A stretch of 64,000 nucleotides of DNA from positions 74,070-138,069 of the forward strand of contig VSOB01000001.1 of NCBI GenBank assembly GCA_009774625.1, read 5' to 3'. The notes under the pieces are model-generated. The model saw only the letters and a list, made by a program, of their open reading frames with translations. It was not told the origin of the DNA and ran no database searches. The translations under genes and the position numbers were made by a program. This document shows positions 36,367-44,676 of the stretch, piece after piece; within the stretch, counting starts at the first letter, position 1; each line of letters begins with the position of its first letter. This DNA comes from Lachnospiraceae bacterium (GTDB lineage: Bacteria > Bacillota > Clostridia > Lachnospirales > Lachnospiraceae).

Positions 36367-37239
36367 TCAATGTTCCTGGTATTTTAATTTATTGCGTTGA
36401 ACAGCTTCTATGTCCAAAATCTCTTTTTCTTTATAATGCAATGCGGTATAAGCTGCCATCAAATCTCTTTTCAGCTTTCTGATCCCTTCCGGTTCCAGAG
36501 AAGCCGCATGATCGGTCCCTTTCCAGGTCCGGTCAAGGGTATAATGTCTTTCTATGACGGACGCCCCCAGTGTATAAGCTGCCACATCCACTGCTATCCC
36601 CAGGTGATGTCCGGAAAAGCCGATCTGCTTCACCCGTTCTCCATAAGTATCCTTTACACGGTTGATTTCCAGCAGGCAAACATCTTCGAACGGTACCGGA
36701 TAGCCAGAGGTACATACATATACTGTCAAATCTCTGCTCCGGCCCTTATCTTCAAATAACCTGACGATCTTTTCCTCTTCCGCATGCGTGGTCATTCCAA
36801 ACGATATCTGAATCTCCCCTTCATAATTTTCACAAAGCCAGTCCAGCATTCTGAAATGATTGTTGCATGCAGAAGGTATTTTAATATATGCCGGATGCAG
36901 TCCTGCCACCTCTTTTGCGGAAGTCAGATCCCACACCGATGTGCTGTAGACAATATTCATCTGCTCACAGTATTCTTTTAACTCTTTATGCTGATCAATT
37001 GTAAATTCCAGAAATTCCCGATGCTCTCCATAAGTCTTACCATAAGAGTGCATAGGATTCGGATGCGGCGCATTATACTGTTCTCTCGTCAGCAGTTCAC
37101 GATTACATCTCTTCTGAAATTTTACTGCATCCGCTTTGCAATAAATTGCCGCTGTTTTAATCAGTTCTTTTGCAATCTCCATATCTCCCCTATGATTGCA
37201 TCCCACTTCTGCTATTACGGTCGGTTTTACATACTCCAT
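36367..37239 (-). CDS. neuB: NeuB-family nonulosonate synthase without SAF domain
   Basis: 290 residues. The TIM-barrel domain of NeuB is complete (VIAEVGCNHRGD start; DAVKFQKR; STSVWDLTSA; GFSGHHLGI; VIERHYTLDRTWKGTDHAASL). The usual C-terminal antifreeze-like SAF domain of about 60 residues, which closes the active site in the dimer, is missing. The family condenses PEP with a hexosamine or mannose (or its 6-phosphate). No NeuC-type epimerase is seen, while the next gene carries a phosphatase, so a 9-phosphate route such as KDN from mannose-6-P is plausible. ATG 37239 has AGGAG at the best spacing (6); the ATG at 37242 is adjacent. Confidence 0.87.
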   Translation of the reverse strand: MEYVKPTVIAEVGCNHRGDMEIAKELIKTAAIYCKADAVKFQKRCNRELLTREQYNAPHPNPMHSYGKTYGEHREFLEFTIDQHKELKEYCEQMNIVYSTSVWDLTSAKEVAGLHPAYIKIPSACNNHFRMLDWLCENYEGEIQISFGMTTHAEEEKIVRLFEDKGRSRDLTVYVCTSGYPVPFEDVCLLEINRVKDTYGERVKQIGFSGHHLGIAVDVAAYTLGASVIERHYTLDRTWKGTDHAASLEPEGIRKLKRDLMAAYTALHYKEKEILDIEAVQRNKLKYQEH

Positions 37240-37270
37240 CATATTCTCCTATCTTCTTATCCCTGTTGTT

Positions 37271-38782
37271 TTAAATACAAATCATATTTTTGACACCTTT
37301 TTTATTCAGATCAATCAATATATCCTTCTGCACAGTCCGGTTCCGCTGGGAAATAATAAACACATCCTGTTCCGTATACTGTGTTTCTCCCCAGATCACC
37401 ACCCTTTTCCCGGCATAACATTCCCTGTCCTTTTTGTCTTGCATAATTAAAAATTCAAATACGGTTCCTCCAAAATTCTCAACTATACTTTTCCAGATAA
37501 CAGCGTCTCTTCCACAGCCACAAATTATAATCCGCTGTTTTCTCCAATTAATTTCTGACAAAGCATTTATAAAATCAATAATACCATTTCTTTCTTTATC
37601 TGCTGTAAAAGAACGCATATCCCAAATGAAATCACGCCGGTTGTCTTTCATATTTAATTCCTCATATGATATATTAAGATATCTTTCACAGATAAATTTC
37701 AAATGTGTATTAAAAATATCGGCTTCATCGGGTGTCTCACAGCATCTCCATTTTACGTAGTTCTCATCGCAGATCAGTTCAAACGGCGTAAACACAGAAA
37801 AGTATAAGAAGTTCAGATACATATCATCATATCCACATTTTTTCTTTATATCAAACTGATTGATAATCTTATCGGAATAGAACTGCCTTGAGAAATCAAT
37901 TACCTGCTTTCCAAACAGCATCGCCTCAAATGAGATATTGGATCCTGACGATACCACAGTTTTACATTTACTGATAAATTTCAAAGAACTGCCGGACAGA
38001 TCTCTCGGCCCATATTCCTTATGGTCTATATTTTCTCCCGGATGTACCCTGTACAATATCTTTTTATCTCCATACAGAGTTTTTGCTGTCTCTATCATCT
38101 CCTTTTTAGGCCAGTCACCACAAAATTCTTTATAATCCCAGGGTAGTGCTATGCCAATATCATACGTTTCTGTACCATTTAACAGATAGTTTAAAACAGA
38201 AACCACATCTCTTTCCTTTGTTCCGATCAGCAGTAATTCCAATGGGGTAAGCGGTTTTTCCAATAATATATTACTTTTTACTTTATCAAATTCTTTATAT
38301 CGGTTTCTCCCTTCTGTATCACTGTTCATTACCTCGCTTTCCAGAAACCAGCATAAATCAAAATTATAATAATTGTCTTTGCGTAAGGCTGACAGTTCAA
38401 TATATTTCAGACACAATCCCCTTTTTCTGCAGGCCGCCTCAAGCGACACATTTTTATACAGGGCATAAACCACCGTAATATCCTCAATCTCCTGCAGTCT
38501 GGCAAAATTGTCCTCAAAAAATGTTACCAAATTGTTCATAGAGTGCCGGGTGGAAAAATAGGCAAATTCAATTTCATTTTCAAACTGCCCCGACAGTTGT
38601 TGCTCTGTCTTCTCCGGGAATATCACGATATTTTGGGCAGCTCTTTCCCGGTCTGTAAATCGGGAAGTCATCTTCTCCTGGACAATATAATATATAGTCC
38701 CTTTTGCATTGTCCTCAAAATTCCTGAGCCAATTATATGTCATTATGTGCGAATGAAAATTCATCAATACCGGAACTATCAT
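37271..38782 (-). CDS. KpsS/KpsC-like capsule glycosyltransferase with C-terminal Rossmann-like module
   Basis: 503 residues. The middle region has LYRVHPGEN and then VVSSGSNISFEAMLFGKQVI, followed by QFYSDK. This order resembles the CMP-Kdo-using capsule transferases KpsS/KpsC and GT-B sialyltransferase-like folds. Residues about 420-503 resemble the recurring module (RIIICGCGRDAVIW). ATG 38782 is chosen over 38800 because GGGAGAG lies 5 bases upstream. It is directly upstream of NeuB and NeuA, so it is the best candidate for the transferase using their CMP-sugar. The family call rests on short motifs. Confidence 0.6.
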   Translation of the reverse strand: MIVPVLMNFHSHIMTYNWLRNFEDNAKGTIYYIVQEKMTSRFTDRERAAQNIVIFPEKTEQQLSGQFENEIEFAYFSTRHSMNNLVTFFEDNFARLQEIEDITVVYALYKNVSLEAACRKRGLCLKYIELSALRKDNYYNFDLCWFLESEVMNSDTEGRNRYKEFDKVKSNILLEKPLTPLELLLIGTKERDVVSVLNYLLNGTETYDIGIALPWDYKEFCGDWPKKEMIETAKTLYGDKKILYRVHPGENIDHKEYGPRDLSGSSLKFISKCKTVVSSGSNISFEAMLFGKQVIDFSRQFYSDKIINQFDIKKKCGYDDMYLNFLYFSVFTPFELICDENYVKWRCCETPDEADIFNTHLKFICERYLNISYEELNMKDNRRDFIWDMRSFTADKERNGIIDFINALSEINWRKQRIIICGCGRDAVIWKSIVENFGGTVFEFLIMQDKKDRECYAGKRVVIWGETQYTEQDVFIISQRNRTVQKDILIDLNKKGVKNMICI

Positions 38783-38838
38783 ACTGTCTCTCCCTTTCAT
38801 AGATCATACAGATCAAAAATCCTGTTATACCATTCCCG

Positions 38839-39975
38839 TCAGATACCTGACCATAGATATAATACATGCGTATACTCTTTCAGATTCGGTTTCACTTCCC
38901 TGGTATTCTTTTTATCAAGTCCAATTATGATTGCCGCATCTTTTTTCACTTCCGATAATCTTATGACTGGCTCTTCTTCCTGATTATTTCCTGTTTGATC
39001 ATCAGAAATAATAAATCCCCCAAACGCTTTCATATTTTCTTTGAACCGATACAAAACCTGATGGGCAAAGATGCCTGCCCCATATATGAATATTTTTCCA
39101 TGTGCGGCACAGAATCGTTCCACTTCTTCTGCTGAACAGGTTATCACATCATGGATATATTTCCTTTCCTGTAATTCTCTTTTTCTCTCCGATTCCCAAT
39201 CATACTCAATATTGTATAATCTTTTTGCATTTTGTAAAATATATTCTATGCTGTAATCCGAGTGACTTTCTATATATTTCAGCGCTGCAACGCAATTATC
39301 CCTTTCATAATATTTGGAAGAGAAACACTTCTTTTTCATAAAAGGGAGATGGAAATCCCTGATGCAATAGTTAGGTGATTTATAAATATTAAAATTATTA
39401 AACGGAACCAGATGTCCTGGCCTGAAGCCTGCATCCAGTAAAAATTTATAAATGCCAAATTCAAAGTCAGAATACAAATTAACAAGCCGTATTGTATTCC
39501 TGTTTATTTTATAATCAAAAAATTCCACTACTTTTGGTAATGCCCGTCTTCTGAATACCAGAAAATAAGATTGCAGATGAGACAGGAAATTATTATCTAT
39601 ATAATTCAATCCCCAGAAATCCACATCTTTTCCCTCCATTGATTCAAAAATCACATCAAATGGAATAAAGGGGCCATAACAGGTATCGTTTGACAGGACA
39701 ATTTCATCATATAATGCGATGTCATCATTCAGGATATCCTGAATAACATATTGATAGGCCCCTGCATCAAATCCTTTATTCTCACGGACATATACTTCCT
39801 CTGAATATTCTGTCAGTTTCCTGTAATTTTCATCATCAAGAGCAGCGTTGGAAACAATGATCAGTCTGCTTACCGCTTTTAATAAACTTTCAATGTAATA
39901 TTTTACGTATTCGTCTACTGTACCATCTTTATCCCAGATTACAAATATCGCCAGCCTCCTGATATCCTTTCTCAT
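38839..39975 (-). CDS. RgpF-type (rhamnan synthesis F) glycosyltransferase with C-terminal Rossmann-like module
   Basis: 378 residues. RLAIFVIWDKDGTVDEYVKY, YVRENKGFDAGAYQYV, VLSNDTCYGPF and DVDFWGLNY are the successive motifs of the RgpF family, which extends or branches rhamnan-type polymers. Residues about 285-378 are the module (KIFIYGAGIFAHQVLYRF, GGFIISD, AIIIGLDKKN). ATG 39975 overlaps the stop of the radical SAM gene as ATGA, with GAGGTG 5 bases before it, so it is translationally coupled. Sugar specificity is not determined. Confidence 0.85.
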   Translation of the reverse strand: MRKDIRRLAIFVIWDKDGTVDEYVKYYIESLLKAVSRLIIVSNAALDDENYRKLTEYSEEVYVRENKGFDAGAYQYVIQDILNDDIALYDEIVLSNDTCYGPFIPFDVIFESMEGKDVDFWGLNYIDNNFLSHLQSYFLVFRRRALPKVVEFFDYKINRNTIRLVNLYSDFEFGIYKFLLDAGFRPGHLVPFNNFNIYKSPNYCIRDFHLPFMKKKCFSSKYYERDNCVAALKYIESHSDYSIEYILQNAKRLYNIEYDWESERKRELQERKYIHDVITCSAEEVERFCAAHGKIFIYGAGIFAHQVLYRFKENMKAFGGFIISDDQTGNNQEEEPVIRLSEVKKDAAIIIGLDKKNTREVKPNLKEYTHVLYLWSGI

Positions 39976-41144
39976 ATTTTCACCTCGCACTGTAAAGCAG
40001 CACTTACTGATATCCCCCCCCTCTTGAAACCTTTGCAGGTTTTACAAAAATTGGTATAACCCTTGTCAGTGAAGCCCAATCGAAATTCAATCAGTTCTTT
40101 ATTTCTGTCTTTCGTATGTGTTCTTAAATCATAGGTTTCTTCCAGATCCTGTTCTCCGCCAATTCCCGCCACCACCGCATAAGCAGCATAATTACAACTA
40201 TATAATTTTCCATCCCGCAGTTCCTGCCATGACTGGTTGCATTCGGAACAATGTCTGATTAGTTCTTCCCTGCTCCAGCCAGAATAATCTGTTTTTTCCG
40301 GAGCCAGATCCACCCATGAGTCCACTTTATTTATATAATATCTGATTTTATATTTTTCCAGTTTCTGAATCAACTGATCAAAATTCTCATTGTACTGCGG
40401 CACCGCGTCCCTGTAGTCATCTACCGTGATTTCAATTCTGTATTTACTTAATTTTTCACAAATCTCATCCGAGGGTACTACCGTTCCGTTCGTCACCGTT
40501 CTCAGCGTATCAATTCTGTCTCCGTAATTTTTATTGATATATTCGATCAAATCCGCAATTCTCGAATAAAGCATTGGCTCTCCGCCGCTTACATGAAAAA
40601 GCATAATATGATCCACATGCCGGAAAAACAAATCCACATCTGCAACCAGACTATCCCACTGACGCACATAATATTTTTCAGCAAACGGATTAAAGTTCAG
40701 GCAATGCCTGCATTTTAAATTACATGCGGTGCTTGGCAAAAACGAGATAGAGGAAAAATACACTTTATTATATTTATAGACATTATAAACAGATATAAAT
40801 TCTTCAATAATAAAAAAGTCAATGTCCTTTCGATATCCTTCTTCCAGCAACTGAGCCACAGCATCTGTTCTGGCAATCTGGGACATCGTAACAATAATTC
40901 CGACTTCTTCATTCACCACGGCTTCTTTCAAAGATATACATGGGACCTGCCTTTCGGCAAATATGATATTGTTTCCCTGTTTATCGGCACTATTATCTAA
41001 AAATGCTTTTATTTCCACCTCATCATGAAATGCTTTATAGAACTGCCTTCCATAATCTCCTGCCCCAAATAGATAAAAGGCTTTCTTTGACTCTATATTC
41101 TGGTATATCTGATCAAATTCATGACCTTTATTGTTCCATTTCAT
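39972..41144 (-). CDS. Radical SAM protein with N-terminal Rossmann-like module
   Basis: 390 residues. Residues about 20-125 are the module (AFYLFGAGDYGRQFYKAF). C141-x3-C145-x2-C148 in TACNLKCRHCLN binds the [4Fe-4S] cluster, and SGGEPMLY is the SAM-contact motif. The C-terminus has further cysteines (CSECNQSW, YSCNY, FCKTCKGF) like a SPASM/twitch domain with an extra cluster. ATG 41144 is certain enough: GGAGGAG lies 6 bases upstream, while longer versions overlap the upstream gene. It is coupled to the RgpF-like gene. Substrate unknown; sugar epimerisation or oxidation, or glycan modification, are possibilities. Confidence 0.85.
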   Translation of the reverse strand: MKWNNKGHEFDQIYQNIESKKAFYLFGAGDYGRQFYKAFHDEVEIKAFLDNSADKQGNNIIFAERQVPCISLKEAVVNEEVGIIVTMSQIARTDAVAQLLEEGYRKDIDFFIIEEFISVYNVYKYNKVYFSSISFLPSTACNLKCRHCLNFNPFAEKYYVRQWDSLVADVDLFFRHVDHIMLFHVSGGEPMLYSRIADLIEYINKNYGDRIDTLRTVTNGTVVPSDEICEKLSKYRIEITVDDYRDAVPQYNENFDQLIQKLEKYKIRYYINKVDSWVDLAPEKTDYSGWSREELIRHCSECNQSWQELRDGKLYSCNYAAYAVVAGIGGEQDLEETYDLRTHTKDRNKELIEFRLGFTDKGYTNFCKTCKGFKRGGISVSAALQCEVKI

Positions 41145-41169
41145 AAAATTCTCCTCCATATCCGTTATA

Positions 41170-42318
41170 TTAATGTAACAATCTTTCATATTCTTTGATA
41201 AAGGGGAAAACGTAATTCGGTACATCAATATAACCAATATTCTGTTTCATTAAATTTTCTCTTATTTCGCTGCCGGCTGCTGCAACAAGAATCTGATATT
41301 TATCTTTTTGTTCTGCAATCTCACTTAAATGATAGATTACTGCATTACTTTCTGTAAAATCCTCTTTATTTCTGTTATCCGATATCACATGGCTAACCGC
41401 TTTACCGGTACGTTCTCTCAAAAATCTGCCCAGGGCCAGGCCCCTTTGTCCAACACCATAAACAACTGCTTCCTTTTCCCCTTCACAGATCTGCAGCAGA
41501 TTTTGTAATTTTGTCTTTACATTTTCTTTCTTTTGCAGAGTTTCTGTATTTATTCTTACCGCTTCATCAAAAAACTCCATTTCTCCTTTTTCATAATGAC
41601 GCTCCAGTACACCTCTGTACGTTTCCATGTCGTCAGGGCCTAACGGATACCACCAGGGCATCAGCAAACCGGAAAAATAGTTCGATCTGTATTTTCTGGT
41701 ATCTTCATTGAGTAATACTCCCCCCATTTTGGGACAGGCACCATCGCCCGAAGGAAATACTTTTTCACCAACAAGCAGGTCAAACAATACTTTGGTCGCA
41801 ATGGCATTGGTATTTTCTCCGGTGTGAGCAAATACCAGATCATCCAATATGATAACCGCATCCTTTGATAAATATGGTAAACATATCAAAAAATCCAACA
41901 ACTCTCCAGGCAAATAATGTATGGTATCCAAAATCAGCATATCAATATTATGTCCGATTTTTTCAATTACCTGAGCAATACTTTTCCCTAGCATCAATAC
42001 ATGATTTTCCATATGATGCAGATATTTTGCAGCATCATCTATCTGAAACCCGCATCTCTTTGATGTATCATAGTGATATGTATATGATACATCCACAGAA
42101 AACACTTTACTGTCAATACCCAGTTTTTCCAGGCAATTCATGATAACACAGCTCGTACCGCCTGCAGATACCCCAAGCTCTACTATTTTTTCAGGTCTTT
42201 TCTCTTTGATTAAACCACAAATAAAACCAAGATCCTGATCCGACAACTCAGACTTCCGTTCTCCTATTTTCTGAAATATATCAATTGGCTCAAAATATGC
42301 ATCTACGGTTCTGAACAT
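41170..42318 (-). CDS. SAM-dependent methyltransferase (CmcI/Methyltransf_24-like) with C-terminal Rossmann-like module
   Basis: 382 residues. Residues about 35-220 form a class I methyltransferase: KIVELGVSAGGTSCVIMN as the SAM loop, VFSVDVSYTYHYD, and DMLILDTIHYLPGELLDFL followed by AVIILDDL. Cephalosporin-hydroxylase-like sugar O-methyltransferases have this pattern. Residues about 285-370 carry the module (AVVYGVGQRGLALGRFL). It precedes the radical SAM gene by 25 bases. It probably O-methylates a sugar or sugar nucleotide; this is inference from the locus. Confidence 0.75.
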   Translation of the reverse strand: MFRTVDAYFEPIDIFQKIGERKSELSDQDLGFICGLIKEKRPEKIVELGVSAGGTSCVIMNCLEKLGIDSKVFSVDVSYTYHYDTSKRCGFQIDDAAKYLHHMENHVLMLGKSIAQVIEKIGHNIDMLILDTIHYLPGELLDFLICLPYLSKDAVIILDDLVFAHTGENTNAIATKVLFDLLVGEKVFPSGDGACPKMGGVLLNEDTRKYRSNYFSGLLMPWWYPLGPDDMETYRGVLERHYEKGEMEFFDEAVRINTETLQKKENVKTKLQNLLQICEGEKEAVVYGVGQRGLALGRFLRERTGKAVSHVISDNRNKEDFTESNAVIYHLSEIAEQKDKYQILVAAAGSEIRENLMKQNIGYIDVPNYVFPFIKEYERLLH

Positions 42319-42380
42319 TTTTCTTTCTCTCCTTATACGCTGCTTTGTATATCATGAACTGTTTCATCTGATTTCAAAAT

Positions 42381-43382
42381 TTAAACAGAATCTTCCAAAC
42401 CATACTTCAATATCCTGTCATACCGTTCCAGTCTGTCCGGATATTCCCGGTTTGTACTGCAATATTCCTTTTCATATTGCCTCATAAGTCTCTGGCATCT
42501 TTCCAATACTTCCACATTGTTCTGCCCATAAGCCATCTCTGCCAGATTGCTGCTGTGATATGCCAGAAAACGCTTGATCCACGGCAGGATATCTCTGCAT
42601 CCTCCCTCCATATTCATATACGTTATCATACGTTTGTACGCCAGCAGCCAGTCCTCTCTCCGTTTCAGATCCTGGGTATGACATCCTGAAGCATCCCTTT
42701 GAATATAATGATAAAAGGCCTTGTCGATATAAAACGCAGACCGGGTACGCAGCGCCAGTTTTGCCAGATACAGTACATCTCCGCCCAAAACCAGATCTTC
42801 ATCAAACAGCATCAACTCTTTATTTGGATCATAAAACAATTCCCTGCGGTACAATTTATTCCACATATAGGCAAAGCCACGATAGTAATCTCTCTTATAC
42901 AGATAATTCAGCAATTCTTCCCTGCCAAACACTTCCTGCGAAACCGGCCTTTGATTGATTGTTTTAATACTTTCCTTTTCCGTATCATAATACCATGTGG
43001 AAGCAATCAGATCTGCTCCTGTAACCAGCGCTGCAGACACAAGCTCTTCATACATAGCAGGCTCTATCCAGTCATCACAATCCATAAAACCCACATACCT
43101 GCCTGTCATCATCTGCAGGCCCCGGTTTCTTGCATTGCTCTCTCCTCCGTTTTTCTGATGGACTGCCTTTATCCTGCCGTCCCTTTCCGCATACTCATCC
43201 AGAATCCGTCCCGAACCGTCTGTAGAGCCATCATCAATACAGATAATTTCCAAATTGGTATAGGTTTGTCCCAGTATACTGTCCAGGCACTTCGCCAGAT
43301 AATCCTTTGTATTATAAACAGGCAAAATAACAGATATCCTGGGATCGTTGTTTGCATGTACCATTTTACTTTGCTCCACCAT
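42381..43382 (-). CDS. GT2 family glycosyltransferase
   Basis: 333 residues. ISVILPVYNTKDYLAKCLDS, CIDDGSTDGS and GFMDCDDWIEP are the classical GT2 motifs; DCDD binds the metal and nucleotide. This is the common capsule/EPS type found with TagF proteins and has no Rossmann-like module, so the run of module-bearing proteins ends upstream of it in sequence (at 42318). ATG 43382 has AGAGG 5 bases upstream. A TATAAT box lies at 43401-43406. Confidence 0.88.
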   Translation of the reverse strand: MVEQSKMVHANNDPRISVILPVYNTKDYLAKCLDSILGQTYTNLEIICIDDGSTDGSGRILDEYAERDGRIKAVHQKNGGESNARNRGLQMMTGRYVGFMDCDDWIEPAMYEELVSAALVTGADLIASTWYYDTEKESIKTINQRPVSQEVFGREELLNYLYKRDYYRGFAYMWNKLYRRELFYDPNKELMLFDEDLVLGGDVLYLAKLALRTRSAFYIDKAFYHYIQRDASGCHTQDLKRREDWLLAYKRMITYMNMEGGCRDILPWIKRFLAYHSSNLAEMAYGQNNVEVLERCQRLMRQYEKEYCSTNREYPDRLERYDRILKYGLEDSV

Positions 43383-43400
43383 TCTAACCTCTTACCTAAT

Positions 43401-43429
43401 ATTATACAACTATTTATTGATATAATGAA
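43401..43429 (-). promoter_or_regulatory. Candidate promoter before the GT2 gene
   Basis: A perfect TATAAT on the minus strand at 43401-43406 lies about 18 bases before the GT2 ATG in the 59-bp gap. The best -35 at 17 bp is TTCATT, which is poor. It might start transcription of the AT-rich block 25.7-43.4 kb. Confidence 0.35.
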
Positions 43430-43441
43430 ACCAAATCCGAC

Positions 43442-44662
43442 TCATTTTCCCATAATCAGCCGCGCAACCCGCTCACTGGCATGTCCGTCCTCAAAAATCC
43501 CGGCTCTCCTGATAAAGTCGTCCACCTGATCCCTGTATTTTTGTTCATCAAACTGCAGAATATTCTGTATCAGCCCATCATTATCAAGGGCTACGGGGAA
43601 AGGCAGTTTACGCATATCAAAGAACAGATCGCCTCTGTCAGCAATATACTCATCCAGATCATTCGCATAAATAAATCCTGGTTGTTTTATAAGGAGGCTC
43701 TCAAAAACAGCACTGGAATAATCAGTCAGAAACGCATCCGAACCGGCTATGATTTCATTCATATCAGGCCGCTGGCTTACATCAATCAGGCGGTCTGATG
43801 CCTGACTGGTTTTCAGCCCCTCCATTTTCGCCGCAAGCTGAGGATGCAGGCGCAGAAACACATACCAAGTACCGTCAAACCGCTCCTCCAGAGCTGAAAT
43901 CAGCCGTTTAAAATCAACAGTCGCTTCTTCTGAATTAACAGAGCGGTTTTTATTCTGACTGCCTCCCCGGAATGTGGGGGCATACAGCATGATCCTGGCC
44001 TCCTGCGGGATTCCATATTCCTGCCGCATCTCCTGGTGCTTTTCTTCCTGGGCATGGAACAGCACATCGCACCTGGGTGTACCGGTCCTGATGATCTCCC
44101 CGTCATAGATCAGTCCTTTCCGGTACATATGCTCACACCAGTCCGAACCGGTCAGCACATAATCAATCAGACGGGAATCATATGCGCTGACAAGATAAGC
44201 CATTTTCGGAAACAGACTTCCTCTGTATGTTCCGATCGGTTTAATACAGATCGTCGCATGCCAGGTCTGGATATAGCATTGCTTTTTTCTCTTTCTTGTG
44301 CCATAAAACGTTCTGGTATTGCTGACCCAGACAGAAGCTGTAGACAGATGATAGGCCCGGCTCCAAAGTGTACTCTTTACTTTTTCTATCTCCGTAGGAA
44401 ATTCTTTGCTCAAATCATTCAGCAGCCAGACGATCCTTTTCTTTGTCTTTCCTTCCCGATTTCTTTTCAAAATCTCCTCTGCCACATATTTGGGGCTGCA
44501 TCCATATCCTCCGCCGCCCTCGAAAGTCCACATAACGATCTTATCATTGTCGATCGGAAAAATCCGGCACATGTAATAAGCAAGACTGTGTATAAATGCT
44601 TTGAGCTTTCTCTTTCCAATATAGATCGTTTCCGACAAATCACTTTTCTGATTGTATCCCAT
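43442..44662 (-). CDS. CDP-glycerol/CDP-polyol glycerophosphotransferase (TagB/TagF-like)
   Basis: 406 residues, the length of the catalytic domain of teichoic acid TagB/TagF. Motifs in order: CYIQTWHATICIKPIG (the catalytic histidine region QTWHG, with A for G), GTPRCDVLF, YAPTFRGG, LRLHPQL and FLTDYSSAVFESLL. It transfers glycerol-phosphate or another polyol-phosphate from a CDP donor to the glycan at the inner membrane face. It directly follows the Fe-ADH/nucleotidyltransferase fusion (14-base gap), which may make its donor. A single short domain suggests a primase or a side-branch transferase rather than a long-chain polymerase, but this is not certain. Confidence 0.88.
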   Translation of the reverse strand: MGYNQKSDLSETIYIGKRKLKAFIHSLAYYMCRIFPIDNDKIVMWTFEGGGGYGCSPKYVAEEILKRNREGKTKKRIVWLLNDLSKEFPTEIEKVKSTLWSRAYHLSTASVWVSNTRTFYGTRKRKKQCYIQTWHATICIKPIGTYRGSLFPKMAYLVSAYDSRLIDYVLTGSDWCEHMYRKGLIYDGEIIRTGTPRCDVLFHAQEEKHQEMRQEYGIPQEARIMLYAPTFRGGSQNKNRSVNSEEATVDFKRLISALEERFDGTWYVFLRLHPQLAAKMEGLKTSQASDRLIDVSQRPDMNEIIAGSDAFLTDYSSAVFESLLIKQPGFIYANDLDEYIADRGDLFFDMRKLPFPVALDNDGLIQNILQFDEQKYRDQVDDFIRRAGIFEDGHASERVARLIMGK

Positions 44663-44676
44663 TTTCTGTTTTTCCT

